Source: GM7GCV1 sp965221105
GTDB lineage: Bacteria; Pseudomonadota; Gammaproteobacteria; Pseudomonadales; GM7GCV1
Length of the DNA: 64,000 bases
Reading direction: 5' to 3'
Assembly: GCA_965221105.1 (NCBI GenBank)
Contig: OZ244871.1
Span: forward strand, 248,001-312,000
Part shown: positions 16,994 to 26,408 of the stretch, piece after piece
Layout: each line of letters starts with the position of its first letter
Position numbering within the stretch: position 1 is the first letter of the stretch
Position numbers and translations under genes: made by a program
Notes under the pieces: generated by a model
The model's database searches: none
Told to the model about the DNA's origin: nothing
What the model saw: only the letters and a program-made list of their open reading frames with translations

Positions 16994-18244
16994 CTAGTGC
17001 TCAGTGGACAAGCGCTCCCGCAACCAGCCCGTCACATGTCCAGCACAAATATCACGTCCATCCTGACCACCGGGAGCACCTCGACCATGGTGATCACCCT
17101 GCACCATTTCCATTCGTTTATCCTGAGAGGGCAAAGATTCGTATACAGCTTTTACATCGCCTGGAAATACCGTGTTGTCTGCTGTATAGCCAATGACAAG
17201 GCAGCTCTGCGTAATGGCCGCTGCAGTTTTTTCTAGCAGTGCATTTGAAGAAAGACCCGACCAAGTCGACAACCAGCTTTCAGGTGTGCACAGGCGTCCA
17301 AACCCAACACTACCGTAATTTGATGCGTATGGATTTTTACCCCAAACCGAACCCGGTTTCCTGTCGGAAGGATCGAGCGATAGATCCCAGCATCGTAGGT
17401 CTGCATCGGTACGCCAAACAGGGAAAATCCCTGTATGCCCGGCACGCTTTCTGTCTTCCAGCGCGGCCTGACTGTCTTTTAGAGCCGGTCGAAATTGTTT
17501 TCTGGCTGCCAACATGCTGCGTGCACGCTCATCTATTCTAGCCACACGTTCTCGCTGAGCTGCTCTATACCGTTGTACAAACTCTGGAGTATAGGATGAG
17601 CTGTCCGGCGGATTACGGAAACCATTTTCCGGATCAAACGGATCAAGACTGGCATCACAGGATAGACCATCTTCTTCGTCGGTAACCGACGGGTCAATAC
17701 AGTTCATTAGCAATGCGCCCTGCCCCGGATGCGGCGCCACTAAAACAATCGCGCTAGCCACAGGCATATCAGTCGCCGCGAGCTTTACTGGACGGCCGCC
17801 GGGTGTGTGTGTAATTCGATCTTCTGCTGGCAGTTTAGATTGCTGATTGTAAAACGAATAGAGACCCGCTCCACCTGAATTACCCAAAAGCACGATATTT
17901 TTAAAACCATACTCACTCAGGAAATTCATTCCCGCGGCGACTTCAAGTATCGCCAGCTCATGCTCCAAACGAAGATCATTTCCCACCGACCGAGGCGTTT
18001 GCGTCCAAACCGCAAAGCCCGCTTTAAGGAGATATGGTATGAAATAGTGCGTGGCAAGAAACTCCCGCGGATGCATGATGCACACAACAATTTCAGGCGA
18101 ACCTTCGACATATAAAAAGCCGTTTGTCCCTGCACCATCTGAGGTTTTTAAGGGGTACAGGCCAACCTTAACCGAATCCGACAGACCTTCCATTGTCCAC
18201 TCGGCATTTCTAAACCCCGCCGTTTCACTTTTACTTTCTGACAT
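16994..18244 (-). CDS. Alpha/beta hydrolase
   Basis: A 416-residue protein. The nucleophile elbow is LLGNSGGAG (G-x-S-G-G), preceded by a strand FKNIVLL, and the likely catalytic His is in the late motif VQGDHHGRGAPGG. The middle part (residues about 190-300) is a polar insertion, probably a lid. Ester, lactone or C-C bond hydrolysis is possible. The gene is followed on the same strand by the aryl ligase, 38 bases away, so hydrolysis of an ester to an acid that is then adenylated would fit. No signal peptide is seen. Confidence 0.75.
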   Translation of the reverse strand: MSESKSETAGFRNAEWTMEGLSDSVKVGLYPLKTSDGAGTNGFLYVEGSPEIVVCIMHPREFLATHYFIPYLLKAGFAVWTQTPRSVGNDLRLEHELAILEVAAGMNFLSEYGFKNIVLLGNSGGAGLYSFYNQQSKLPAEDRITHTPGGRPVKLAATDMPVASAIVLVAPHPGQGALLMNCIDPSVTDEEDGLSCDASLDPFDPENGFRNPPDSSSYTPEFVQRYRAAQRERVARIDERARSMLAARKQFRPALKDSQAALEDRKRAGHTGIFPVWRTDADLRCWDLSLDPSDRKPGSVWGKNPYASNYGSVGFGRLCTPESWLSTWSGLSSNALLEKTAAAITQSCLVIGYTADNTVFPGDVKAVYESLPSQDKRMEMVQGDHHGRGAPGGQDGRDICAGHVTGWLRERLSTEH

Positions 18245-18511
18245 ATATCGACTCTTTGTGCTCGAAACAAGCCCTCAATCATCAAACCAATAATTGACGA
18301 TCATTCAATAATAAAGAGGGCATGATCCAATAATTTCACATGAGCGTCAAATAACTTTTAGAAATATGAAACCGATGTAACCACCGACAACTCGACCAAT
18401 AGCTCAATACACTATACGCCAAGTGTAGGCAAAATAGGGGGGATACGAAAAAAATCTGCCTTGATTACAGTTTTGACGCTTGCGTCAAAATCTTGAGCGA
18501 CTTTGCCTTGT

Positions 18512-19597
18512 TCAACGTTGGGGAAGCACGACTGATTTGATCAAATCAGCATCATTCGCCCCAACAATTTCGATCGCGTCAACCGTGTCCTTAAGGTCAA
18601 ATCGATGAGTCACAAAATTGTCAAAGAGTCCTGAATGGTGACCAACAAAATCCAGCGCCTGCCGAACCGAATCAGTTTCGTGACTAAACACACCTTTGAT
18701 CGTAATTTCCTTTAACGCAACCGTATCCCCCGGCAAAGCCGATGTTCGTCCGCCCGATAAACCCGCCAGCACGATGGTGCCAAGGCGACGGACGAGCTGA
18801 GGAGTGTGTGCAATAGCTTGCACAGAACCGCTGGATTCAATAATAACGTCAACACCTTCACCGTCAGTCAAACGCAGCAGTTCGTGTTCCAATTCAGGGC
18901 CTGCTACCACACAATGATCTGCTCCCAGTTGGCTTGCCATCGCCATCCGCTTGGTATCAGAAGTCAATCCGCTGACAAAAACGGTCGCCGCTCCCATAGC
19001 CTTGGCAACTACCACACTGGCGAGCCCTATTGGACCTGGACCCTGTATCAATACGCGACTTCCAACGGTAACCGTGCCTGCCTCACCAACCCAACGAAGC
19101 GCGTTTGAGATAACCGCTGGCACCAATATCCCTAATTCCATTGAACAGCTGTTGGGTAATTTATGGATTTGGGCGCCTGGTGCCAGATACAACAATTCAG
19201 AAAAACCACCCCAAAGATGTGGGGCTCTGTCCGCTGTCATGGAGACACCATAATCGCCCATTGTTGAGCAATAGCGGCTATTGCCCGCTAAGCAGAACCG
19301 GCACTGACCGCAAGCCAGAAACGCATCAACGGCAACACGATCTCCTTTCTCAACACCCCAGTTCTGAGAAGCCTTCTCACCAATTGCTTCGACAACGCCA
19401 CATATTTCATGTCCGGGGATGAGTGGATAATTAATCGTGCCGCCGTATTGACCGTGCAAGATTTTCAGGTCCGTGCCACAAACTCCGGCCATTTCGACTC
19501 GCAGCAGACCGTCGTCTGCACCTGTGGCCGGACAATCAAAGCCGTGCATAGCCAGCTTATGTGGCTCCCTCATCAACATTGCGCGAACATGAGACAT
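18512..19597 (-). CDS. Zinc-dependent alcohol dehydrogenase (MDR family)
   Basis: A 361-residue medium-chain dehydrogenase. Catalytic zinc ligands are in AGVCGTD (Cys) and IPGHEICG (His-Glu), and the structural zinc loop is CGQCRFCLAGNSRYC with four Cys. The Rossmann motif is QGPGPIGLASV. It resembles threonine/sorbitol-type dehydrogenases. The likely role is oxidation of a secondary alcohol from the pathway. It ends 267 bases before the hydrolase start, a gap that could hold a promoter, and is transcribed with or just after the TetR gene upstream. Confidence 0.9.
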   Translation of the reverse strand: MSHVRAMLMREPHKLAMHGFDCPATGADDGLLRVEMAGVCGTDLKILHGQYGGTINYPLIPGHEICGVVEAIGEKASQNWGVEKGDRVAVDAFLACGQCRFCLAGNSRYCSTMGDYGVSMTADRAPHLWGGFSELLYLAPGAQIHKLPNSCSMELGILVPAVISNALRWVGEAGTVTVGSRVLIQGPGPIGLASVVVAKAMGAATVFVSGLTSDTKRMAMASQLGADHCVVAGPELEHELLRLTDGEGVDVIIESSGSVQAIAHTPQLVRRLGTIVLAGLSGGRTSALPGDTVALKEITIKGVFSHETDSVRQALDFVGHHSGLFDNFVTHRFDLKDTVDAIEIVGANDADLIKSVVLPQR

Positions 19598-19652
19598 TGA
19601 TTCAATTTCCGCGTTAAAAAGGCCTCTAATCAGAAAGCACGCGAACGACGAA

Positions 19653-20444
19653 TTACGACTCTGATTTAGTCAATTCGGTTACAACCCTTTCCAATGAAGC
19701 CATTTCATTTTTCACTCTACGGAATGTATGGGAAAGCTCGGCACCTTGAGCACCCCGTAAATCGGTGTGACCGCCAGGTCTTGAGATCTCATCCTCAGTC
19801 GTCAACTTGCCCAGCTCCAGCGTCTCTGTTACCAAGGCTTTCACTGCAAACGATGACATGAATTGAGCTACTGCATTTATTCCCTCGTCTTCACCATTAA
19901 ACCACCATGCGGACCAGTTACACATCCCGATAATAGCCAGTGCGGCTGATCTAGGATCAGTGGTCGAAAAGTCGCCAGAATCGATCCCCTCGGAAATTAA
20001 ATCAATAAACTCTTGCAATACTTGCCTTTTCGCATTCTGCTGTATGCTCGTAATCTCGCTCGGAAATTGCCTGCCGATTCCCTCTATCAAGATAAAAATA
20101 TTTCGGCGTCGCAGCACCCAACCAACAAACACTTCGACCGACTGCCGAAAGCGCTGCAAAACTGTCCCATCTCTATGCACGCGAATATCGTGCAGCAAGC
20201 TGGCTGCCACCTGAGCATCTTCTTCAACAAGCGCATGCAACACATCTTCCTTCGAATCGAAATAGTAATACATGGCCGTGCGAGTTAGATTCAACGCATC
20301 AGCAATATCCTTCAAACTGGTAGCGGAGTAGCCCTTGGCAGTGAATAGCTCTGCTGCACACTCTACTATGCGATCTCGCGTAACCTCCTGCCGGCTTTTC
20401 TTTTTATTCACTGATGTTCTTTGGAAAGTTGGACACCATGCCAT
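19653..20444 (-). CDS. TetR-family transcriptional regulator
   Basis: A 263-residue regulator. The N-terminal helix-turn-helix reads RDRIVECAAELFTAKGYSATSLKDIADALNLTRTAMYYYF, split here across residues about 22-62, and is characteristic of TetR. The C-terminal part is a helical ligand-binding domain. The ATG overlaps the TAA of the upstream acyl-CoA ligase by one base (TAATG), so it is translationally coupled to the genes it may control. Its effector is plausibly a pathway acyl-CoA; this is inferred from context. Confidence 0.9.
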   Translation of the reverse strand: MAWCPTFQRTSVNKKKSRQEVTRDRIVECAAELFTAKGYSATSLKDIADALNLTRTAMYYYFDSKEDVLHALVEEDAQVAASLLHDIRVHRDGTVLQRFRQSVEVFVGWVLRRRNIFILIEGIGRQFPSEITSIQQNAKRQVLQEFIDLISEGIDSGDFSTTDPRSAALAIIGMCNWSAWWFNGEDEGINAVAQFMSSFAVKALVTETLELGKLTTEDEISRPGGHTDLRGAQGAELSHTFRRVKNEMASLERVVTELTKSES

Positions 20445-22012
20445 TAGTTGTCTGGCGCACCATAGATTTCCCGAAGTTCGGTTTTCTTAATTTTACCGCT
20501 GGGCAACCTGGGGAAATCATCCACAAAGATAATCGATTTGGGGCATTTGTAGCGGGCTAATCTGGAACGGCAAAACTCTTGTAATTCTTCTACAGTCGGC
20601 CTCTCGCCCTCTTTTGGTATTGCTAACGCCCTTACACTTTCACCCCACCGCTCATCTGGGATGCCAATGACCGCAATATCAAAAAGACTACCATGAGCCA
20701 TGAGCGCCTCTTCGACTTCACGACAGTAGATATTTTCTCCGCCCGAAATAATCATGTCTTTCTTGCGATCAACCAGATAGAGGTAGTCCTGATCATCCAG
20801 ATAGCCCATATCACCAGTCGCGTACCAGCCATTGGGCATGGCCTCAATTGTAGCCTTGGTGTTGTTCCAATAACCGGACATTAGGGTTGAAGTTCGCACC
20901 TGTACTTCACCCACTTCCCCCACTAATTTCTCAACACCCTGATCATCCGCAATCCTGAGATCCGAATCCAGGGATATCTGACCCACTGAAGTGAGATGTT
21001 TGTCAAAAAGTGGATTATCAAATTCACCATGTCGATTCTTATATAAGAACGTAACACTGGTCATTTCAGTCGCACCGTACGAACCAATAAAACCCACTCC
21101 AGGTATTTTTTCCTGCATGGTCTTGAGCAAGGCCATGGACATTGGCGCAGCGCCGTACTGAATGGTTTTCATGGAACTCAGGTCATATTTCTCCAGTTCA
21201 GGGAAGTTCACCAGGTCATTCAATACGGTAGGCGCCAAAAACATAACTTCCGTTTTCTCTTTCTCTATCGCTTCTAGCATAGCCCGCAAATCGACGACCG
21301 ACTGCACAACCACCGTTCCTTCGTACGCAAATTGCGCATAAGCAAACAAAAACGCACCGACGTGATACATCGGCATAACAACAAGTGTTTTTCCGCCGTG
21401 AGAGAATTCAAATGGTGGGATAATACGCTGCACAGCTCTGTATTCTGCCACCTGAGAGCGCATAACGCCTTTAGGCTTCCCTGTCGTGCCACTGGTAAAC
21501 AACAAATGTGCTATATCATCGGGCTTGGCCCCGAAAGGAACATCTGCAAGATCTTCTGCGGCCACACTGTGAGAGAATGGTTGCGCCCAGTCCGGCACAC
21601 TTTTACCTATACAAAAAAATGCTTTGACAAAGCCAAGATCGGATTTAATCTCTTCTATGAAGGAAGTGAACTCTTCTTCAAAAAACAGCACATCAGGTGT
21701 GCAGTCCTTGGCAATACCCAGAACTTCGAGCGAGGAGAGTCGATAGTTGATTGGCGCGGCAATGAATCCGTGAATATTGCAAGACGCAAAGACATAAAAC
21801 ATTTCTATACAGTTCTTTGACAACACCGATATACGACTCTGGTGTTTTGCACCCAATGCGTACAGGGTCTTACCCAATGTGCTGGCAGTATCAACAATCT
21901 GCTTATAGGTGACCTCTTCGCTTTCGAAAGAGATCGCAACCTTGTCCGGACTCCGTCGCGCACAATTCAGCCACATGTCTCTCAGTGTTATGTCTTTAAC
22001 TGGAACTGTCAT
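20444..22012 (-). CDS. Acyl-CoA synthetase (AMP-forming)
   Basis: A 522-residue ANL enzyme. The phosphate loop is LLFTSGTTGKPKGVM, the adenine motif GSYGATEM, and the C-terminal motifs YATGDMGYLDDQDY, RKKDMIISGGENI and PSGKIKK (catalytic Lys) are intact. It belongs to the medium/long-chain or FadD3/FadD17-like group that activates acids before beta-oxidation. It lies between a crotonase and a TetR gene in the same operon, consistent with CoA-dependent degradation. Confidence 0.92.
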   Translation of the reverse strand: MTVPVKDITLRDMWLNCARRSPDKVAISFESEEVTYKQIVDTASTLGKTLYALGAKHQSRISVLSKNCIEMFYVFASCNIHGFIAAPINYRLSSLEVLGIAKDCTPDVLFFEEEFTSFIEEIKSDLGFVKAFFCIGKSVPDWAQPFSHSVAAEDLADVPFGAKPDDIAHLLFTSGTTGKPKGVMRSQVAEYRAVQRIIPPFEFSHGGKTLVVMPMYHVGAFLFAYAQFAYEGTVVVQSVVDLRAMLEAIEKEKTEVMFLAPTVLNDLVNFPELEKYDLSSMKTIQYGAAPMSMALLKTMQEKIPGVGFIGSYGATEMTSVTFLYKNRHGEFDNPLFDKHLTSVGQISLDSDLRIADDQGVEKLVGEVGEVQVRTSTLMSGYWNNTKATIEAMPNGWYATGDMGYLDDQDYLYLVDRKKDMIISGGENIYCREVEEALMAHGSLFDIAVIGIPDERWGESVRALAIPKEGERPTVEELQEFCRSRLARYKCPKSIIFVDDFPRLPSGKIKKTELREIYGAPDN

Positions 22013-22044
22013 GTTTTTCTAATGAATAGTCCGTGTTCAACCAA

Positions 22045-22839
22045 TTAACGCCCTTCAAAAACTGGCTTGGTTTTGTTCAGATATGCTTCTATGGCTGTAC
22101 GATGATCTTTGCTGAACAGGGTGAAGACCTCCATTCCCCAATGGGCCTCAATAACACCCTCAAGTTGGCGCTTCATCAGCATATTAATACTCCGCTTTGT
22201 CTGGTTCAGTGCAAACGTTGGCCCGTTAGCCAGTTTTTCAATCACACCATCAGCAAATTCGTGAAACTCGTCAGCGGGGACCATTTTACTGATCAAACCC
22301 GCTTGCTCTGCGAGCTCAGCAGTCATGGGCTCACCGGTGAGCAGATGCCATTTGGCTCTGGCAAAACCGATATTGAGCGGCCAGAGATAGGATCCACCAT
22401 CACCTGCAGACAGTCCTATTGCCACGTGAGGATCGGCAATTCGAGCTTTTTCGGTGGCGATACTTATGTCACAGAGTAAAGCCAACGATGCACCGAGCCC
22501 CATAGCATCACCATTAATCTTGGCAACAGTGACTTTATCCAAGTTGAGTAAGTTGTACGCAATCATGTGAGCATACGGGCTCATCATGTTCGCTATGTAT
22601 TTGTTCGCATCGTACATATTTTCAGCTATCTGGTTGAGATCTCCACCCGCTGAAAAAGCCTTTCCTGCCCCCGTGATAACCACCACCTTCACTTCGTCAT
22701 CAATTGCGACATGCTTAAATATATCTATCAAATCATCGTGGATTTCCGGACCAGCGGCGTTGAGTGGCGGATTGTCCATGGTAACGGTCAAAACACCGTC
22801 TTTTTTGTCTAACTGTAATGCTTTAAATTTATCGTACAT
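22045..22839 (-). CDS. Enoyl-CoA hydratase/isomerase (crotonase)
   Basis: A 264-residue crotonase. The oxyanion-hole segments AFSAGGDLNQ and KINGDAMGLGASLALLCDI are intact, as is a C-terminal trimerisation helix. In the second active-site region, where hydratases have two Glu, the sequence reads ARIADPHVAIGLSAGDGG, so one of the classical Glu is replaced by Asp/Ala. Isomerase, hydrolase or retro-aldol (ring-opening) activity is possible. It is spaced 32 bases before the acyl-CoA synthetase. Confidence 0.88.
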   Translation of the reverse strand: MYDKFKALQLDKKDGVLTVTMDNPPLNAAGPEIHDDLIDIFKHVAIDDEVKVVVITGAGKAFSAGGDLNQIAENMYDANKYIANMMSPYAHMIAYNLLNLDKVTVAKINGDAMGLGASLALLCDISIATEKARIADPHVAIGLSAGDGGSYLWPLNIGFARAKWHLLTGEPMTAELAEQAGLISKMVPADEFHEFADGVIEKLANGPTFALNQTKRSINMLMKRQLEGVIEAHWGMEVFTLFSKDHRTAIEAYLNKTKPVFEGR

Positions 22840-22907
22840 AAGATTCCAACTTACTATTCGTTTTACTTAGTGCATTTGACCATGCCTTTCACCCATTACT
22901 GATAGAC

Positions 22908-24452
22908 CTATTGCTCGATCAAGTATTTTTCTTTCAGTTTACGTTTATAAAGCTTGCCACTATCAGATCGTGGAATTTTTGCAAAATCAATCGATTTTGG
23001 CCATTTGTATTTGGCGAGTTTGGTGGAGCAAAACTCTGTTAATTGCTGCACCATGTCGTCTGTTCCCTTGCCCGGATCGACCAGTTGCACAATAGCCTTA
23101 ACTTCCTGCCCCCACTCTTCATTGGGTAACCCGATAACGGCTGCGTCGTACACATCCACATGAGCCTGCAGCACCTGCTCAATTTCAGCCGGATAAATAT
23201 TCACCCCACCTGAAATGATCAGGTCTGATCGACGATCCGCTAAAAACAGCCAATTTTCTTCATCGACTGATCCCATATCGCCCAATGTAAAAAAGTTACC
23301 TCTGATGGCTTCCTGGGATTTCTCTTCATCTTTAAAATACTTTGGCAATCCCATTTGGGCAGCACTGATATAAACCGTACCAACCTCACCGACTGGCAGT
23401 TCATTACCCTCATCATCCAGAATTTTGATCTCTACCCCAGGCATAGCCTTGCCTACCGTACCTGGTTTACGTAACCACTCCTCTGAATTACAACTCGTTC
23501 CAGGGCCTTCTGTTCCACCATAGCCTTCAAACAGAATCGGACCGACCCAATCTATCATCGCATGCTTGAGTGGCTTGGGGCATGGCTCGGCTGCATGAGC
23601 GAGTACGGTGACAGAAGACAAGTCATACTGAGCGCGAACCTCTTCCGGCAACTTGAGCAAACGCCTGAACATTGTTGGAACCATCATGGTATTCGTGACC
23701 CGATATTTATCTATAGCATAGAGCGCTTGCTCCGCATCCCACTTACCCATAATAATTGCCGTGTGTCCGTAATGCACAGCGACCATGGCATATACATTGG
23801 GACCGCTGTGATAGAGAGGACCATTGACCAGATGAACACCCTCCCCCGGAACAAAATCAAATACAGCTGCCACAAATGCTCTGGAAGATTCGTAAGCACC
23901 TGGGGGTGCTTCAGGCAAATCTGGTCGTATTCCCTTAGGCTTACCTGTTGTGCCCGATGAATACAGCATGACATGACCCGATGAGCGCCTCTCAGGTAAC
24001 TCCTTTGACTGTGAATTTTTAAACTCTGTATAAGAACTGGCTGCTCCACCGTCATCAATCCACAGGCAGTTATCCGCAGCCAGGTCACAGTACTCTAGAG
24101 CCTCTTCAAGTTGTTCGCGGTAACGTTCGTGAACAAAAACAAGCTTCGTCTCTGAGTTTTCAAGTACATATGCAATTTCCTCAGGTACCAACTGACTATT
24201 CAATCCAGTGTAGTACATGCCTGTCTGCGCGGTTGCATAGAACACCTCAAATACTTCCAGGCAGTTGGGCATCATTACTGCAATCGAATTGCCCACTTCG
24301 AGGCCCATAGACTGAATACCCCTTGCTACCTGGTTACTCGCTGCAGCCAGCTCCTGAAACGTGGAAGTTCTTCCTTCCAGCTCGATAATTGCGTCTCTTT
24401 CAGGCCATTTTTCGGCCGCACCCCATAAGCCAGGAAAGTTTTCATCAGTCAT
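22908..24452 (-). CDS. Acyl-CoA synthetase (AMP-forming)
   Basis: A 514-residue ANL ligase. Motifs are MLYSSGTTGKPKGIRP, GYGGTEGPG, FTLGDMGSVDEENW, RRSDLIISGGVNIYP and SGKLYKRKL with the catalytic Lys. The sequence resembles the fatty-acid-CoA ligase group seen in steroid/terpenoid catabolism. It is the first gene of its minus-strand operon. A deleted IS256-type element ends about 25 bases upstream of the ATG, so its native promoter may have been displaced. Confidence 0.92.
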   Translation of the reverse strand: MTDENFPGLWGAAEKWPERDAIIELEGRTSTFQELAAASNQVARGIQSMGLEVGNSIAVMMPNCLEVFEVFYATAQTGMYYTGLNSQLVPEEIAYVLENSETKLVFVHERYREQLEEALEYCDLAADNCLWIDDGGAASSYTEFKNSQSKELPERRSSGHVMLYSSGTTGKPKGIRPDLPEAPPGAYESSRAFVAAVFDFVPGEGVHLVNGPLYHSGPNVYAMVAVHYGHTAIIMGKWDAEQALYAIDKYRVTNTMMVPTMFRRLLKLPEEVRAQYDLSSVTVLAHAAEPCPKPLKHAMIDWVGPILFEGYGGTEGPGTSCNSEEWLRKPGTVGKAMPGVEIKILDDEGNELPVGEVGTVYISAAQMGLPKYFKDEEKSQEAIRGNFFTLGDMGSVDEENWLFLADRRSDLIISGGVNIYPAEIEQVLQAHVDVYDAAVIGLPNEEWGQEVKAIVQLVDPGKGTDDMVQQLTEFCSTKLAKYKWPKSIDFAKIPRSDSGKLYKRKLKEKYLIEQ

Positions 24453-24476
24453 TAGGTAAGCTCCTGTGGGCTAAAA

Positions 24477-24940
24477 GAGAGTTATCACCGAATCTGGCGT
24501 ATGAGGCATTGAAAAAAGGCAGCGTATCTGGTTGATGTGTTTTTGGCCAAACCATCAACTGAGGAGATACGCCACCATGAGCAAGAGTACTATTGTTGAG
24601 TGTGCAGGTCGAGCAGCAGATGCAGAGAGTGTCGATCCTATAGACCGGGTTGTTGAGAACCAGCACCCACCGGCTGCTGTATCAGGCTGTGGCTGCCAAA
24701 GCCGAGGCATTTGTTGTCGGTTATGAGGATCGGTGCCTGGCGGACGGACGCTTCAGGGTCGTGCGCGATGGGTATCAACCCGAGCGGGCGATACGGACCA
24801 GTCTTGGACCGGTGAGGGTTCGACTACCCGACGAAGGTCATTACGGGAGTGAAGTTCAAAGACGGAATTGAGGTAACGACAGACAATCAGGCCGCCGCCT
24901 GATTCAGTATCTGAAACACCACTTTTGACAATAACTCCCT
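24477..24940. mobile_element. Internally deleted IS256-family element
   Basis: The left end GAGAGTTATCACCG at 24477 is matched by an inverted right end ending ATAACTCCCT at 24940. The element is 464 bp and contains the N-terminal part of an IS256 (mutator-like) transposase with the remainder deleted. Flanking target duplications are not apparent. It is non-autonomous. Confidence 0.6.
24577..24871 (+). pseudogene. IS256-family transposase N-terminal fragment
   Basis: The frame opens MSKSTIVECAGRAADAESVD and, after a one-frame shift, continues LLYQAVAAKAEAFV, then FRVVRDGYQPERAIRTSLGPVRVR. The latter matches the N-terminal motif of IS256 transposases (a V-R-N-G-x-x-P-E-R-x-I-x-T-x-x-G-P-v-x-V-x pattern). 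The catalytic DDE region is absent. Confidence 0.7.
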
Positions 24941-25107
24941 ATAAAAATTGGTGGATCATCGAACAGGAAAAATCCGGCTTTTCTGCGTTCAACCCCAGCA
25001 ATGGCGAACGATGGTTTGTTATATTTTCGTTGCACAGAATCCGACCATGAAAATGCACGTACCATCTATTACTGACAATCATATGGTCACACAAAAAGGG
25101 TGAATGC

Positions 25108-25503
25108 ATGGACAGCGATATCGTGATAAGGAAGCTCGACGAACTTGGGGCATATCTCACACGCATTCAACAATTTGTGCCGACCGAGTTCGAAAAATTC
25201 GCGATAGATCAGAACTCGCGAGAAATTGCGACATTCAACTTGTGTCTCGCGGTGCAAACGTGTGTTGACATCACAATGCACATTATTTCAACAGAAGGGT
25301 ATGGGCAGCCTGGCAGCATAGCGGATCCATTTAATATGATCGCTACCATGGGTCTCATTGACAATGAGATAGCGAGCCAGCTCAAAAAAGCATGTCACAC
25401 GCACGGGCGCTGCTGCGGGCGTTCCGGCTACTGGTTGCCGCCGAGTAACCCGCCCCCCAGACCGACCCTCGCGCAGCCCTTGCCGCCCATGAACAGGAAG
25501 TAG
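25108..25503 (+). pseudogene. Truncated HepT-like (DUF86) toxin fused to foreign sequence
   Basis: Residues 1-95 (DIVIRKLDELGAYLTRIQ, then LAVQTCVDITMHII and a MIATMGLIDNE helix) match HepT-family RNase toxins of MNT/HepT systems. Homology stops near 25397, just before the catalytic R-x4-6-H-Y motif, and the frame runs on antisense through the secreted-protein gene. No nucleotidyltransferase (MNT) antitoxin is next to it. The toxin is therefore inactive by truncation. The ATG has AAAGGG upstream. Confidence 0.65.
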
Positions 25504-26060
25504 GCGCTGCCGGCGGCCCCGTAGTTCGATCCGTCATTCACCCGAAAGAGCTGCACCACAAGCTCACCGGGGCCCTGGTTGGGATTGCTGGGATTGCGGT
25601 TGGTCCAGACATGGGCACCGGCCTTGGGGCGGACTTCAATGATGTTCTCGCCCAGGACGCCGCCCGCGAAGCCGATTCGATTGAGAGTTGGGTCACTCCA
25701 CCGGTTGCCGTTAACGGCCTCGGTGCGCCACTCCCAGTCGGAGAATCCAGTCCCCCGTATAAAATCGCTGGTTGCCTGGATGAAATAACCAGCGACCGGA
25801 AAGCTGGCCCGCGTCACGCTGCTGTCGGTGCTCGAGAAGATGATCTTCATGCGGCCCGGCGTGGCGTGCTCGCCGCAGCCGTCCACGACTTGGCGGTCGG
25901 ATGCCATCCGGACAGTGCAGATGCTAGAGTTGCAGGTGGTCTGCGCCTGTGCCGCGCCTGCAAGCAGCAGGAAGCAGAGCATCGCGGCCGCCGCGAGGGC
26001 CGTCAGTCTAGCGGGGGGGGGGGGGGGGGGTACATCACACTGAACTTTCAAGCTGAACAT
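25428..26060 (-). CDS. Small secreted protein with C18 tract in its signal peptide (in frame)
   Basis: A 210-residue protein starting MFSLKVQCDV, with GGAG eight bases upstream. An 18-base C tract follows, giving six Pro, then ARLTALAAAAM and the hydrophobic core LCFLLLAG, with likely cleavage after AAQA. The mature part is rich in Gly and Trp/Asn, has Cys pairs (TTCNSSICTV, VDGCGEH, GKGCARV) and ends GLGGGLLGGNQ. No domain is recognised. Because 18 is a multiple of three, the full frame is readable as written. Loss or gain of one C would cut it off in the signal peptide. It belongs with the loci at 32358, 33313 and 37051. Confidence 0.75.
   Translation of the reverse strand: MFSLKVQCDVPPPPPPARLTALAAAAMLCFLLLAGAAQAQTTCNSSICTVRMASDRQVVDGCGEHATPGRMKIIFSSTDSSVTRASFPVAGYFIQATSDFIRGTGFSDWEWRTEAVNGNRWSDPTLNRIGFAGGVLGENIIEVRPKAGAHVWTNRNPSNPNQGPGELVVQLFRVNDGSNYGAAGSAYFLFMGGKGCARVGLGGGLLGGNQ
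26013..26030 (-). repeat. Poly-C tract (18 bases on the coding strand)
   Basis: An uninterrupted homopolymer of 18 G on the plus strand, i.e. 18 C in the gene, codons 11-16. It is a candidate slipped-strand switch. The count depends on assembly accuracy. Confidence 0.85.
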
Positions 26061-26408
26061 TGTTGATTCTCCTGCTGAGGTCCTGTGGACATCGAGCCAA
26101 TGACCAGGCGAGATTTTTAACACAGATTGGGCGGAAGTGCAAGCTGCCTGGCAACAGGCAGGTTGTGGTCCAGTTGTTCAGTGCGAGATGATGGGCAGTG
26201 GCAGGGCTGAATCCAAGGAGAAGTGATGCTGAAGCGGCAGCGTCACGGATCATTGGAGGATGACGATGGTAGCCTGAATAGCCAAATGCTTGGTGGCGAG
26301 TGCGCCTGAAGGCGAAGCCTGTGTTCTGTCTACACCAATAAGGACTTCAATGAAGGGAGTACAGTCAACTTTCCTATATAAATCCCAAAAATTTCTGTAG
26401 GAAAAAAC
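26061..26408. other. Intergenic region upstream of a secreted-protein gene
   Basis: It holds the presumed promoter of the minus-strand secreted-protein gene and the 3' side of the acyl-CoA dehydrogenase operon. An imperfect hairpin (GCCTGGCAACAGGC near 26148) is visible. No coding sequence is supported. Confidence 0.35.
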
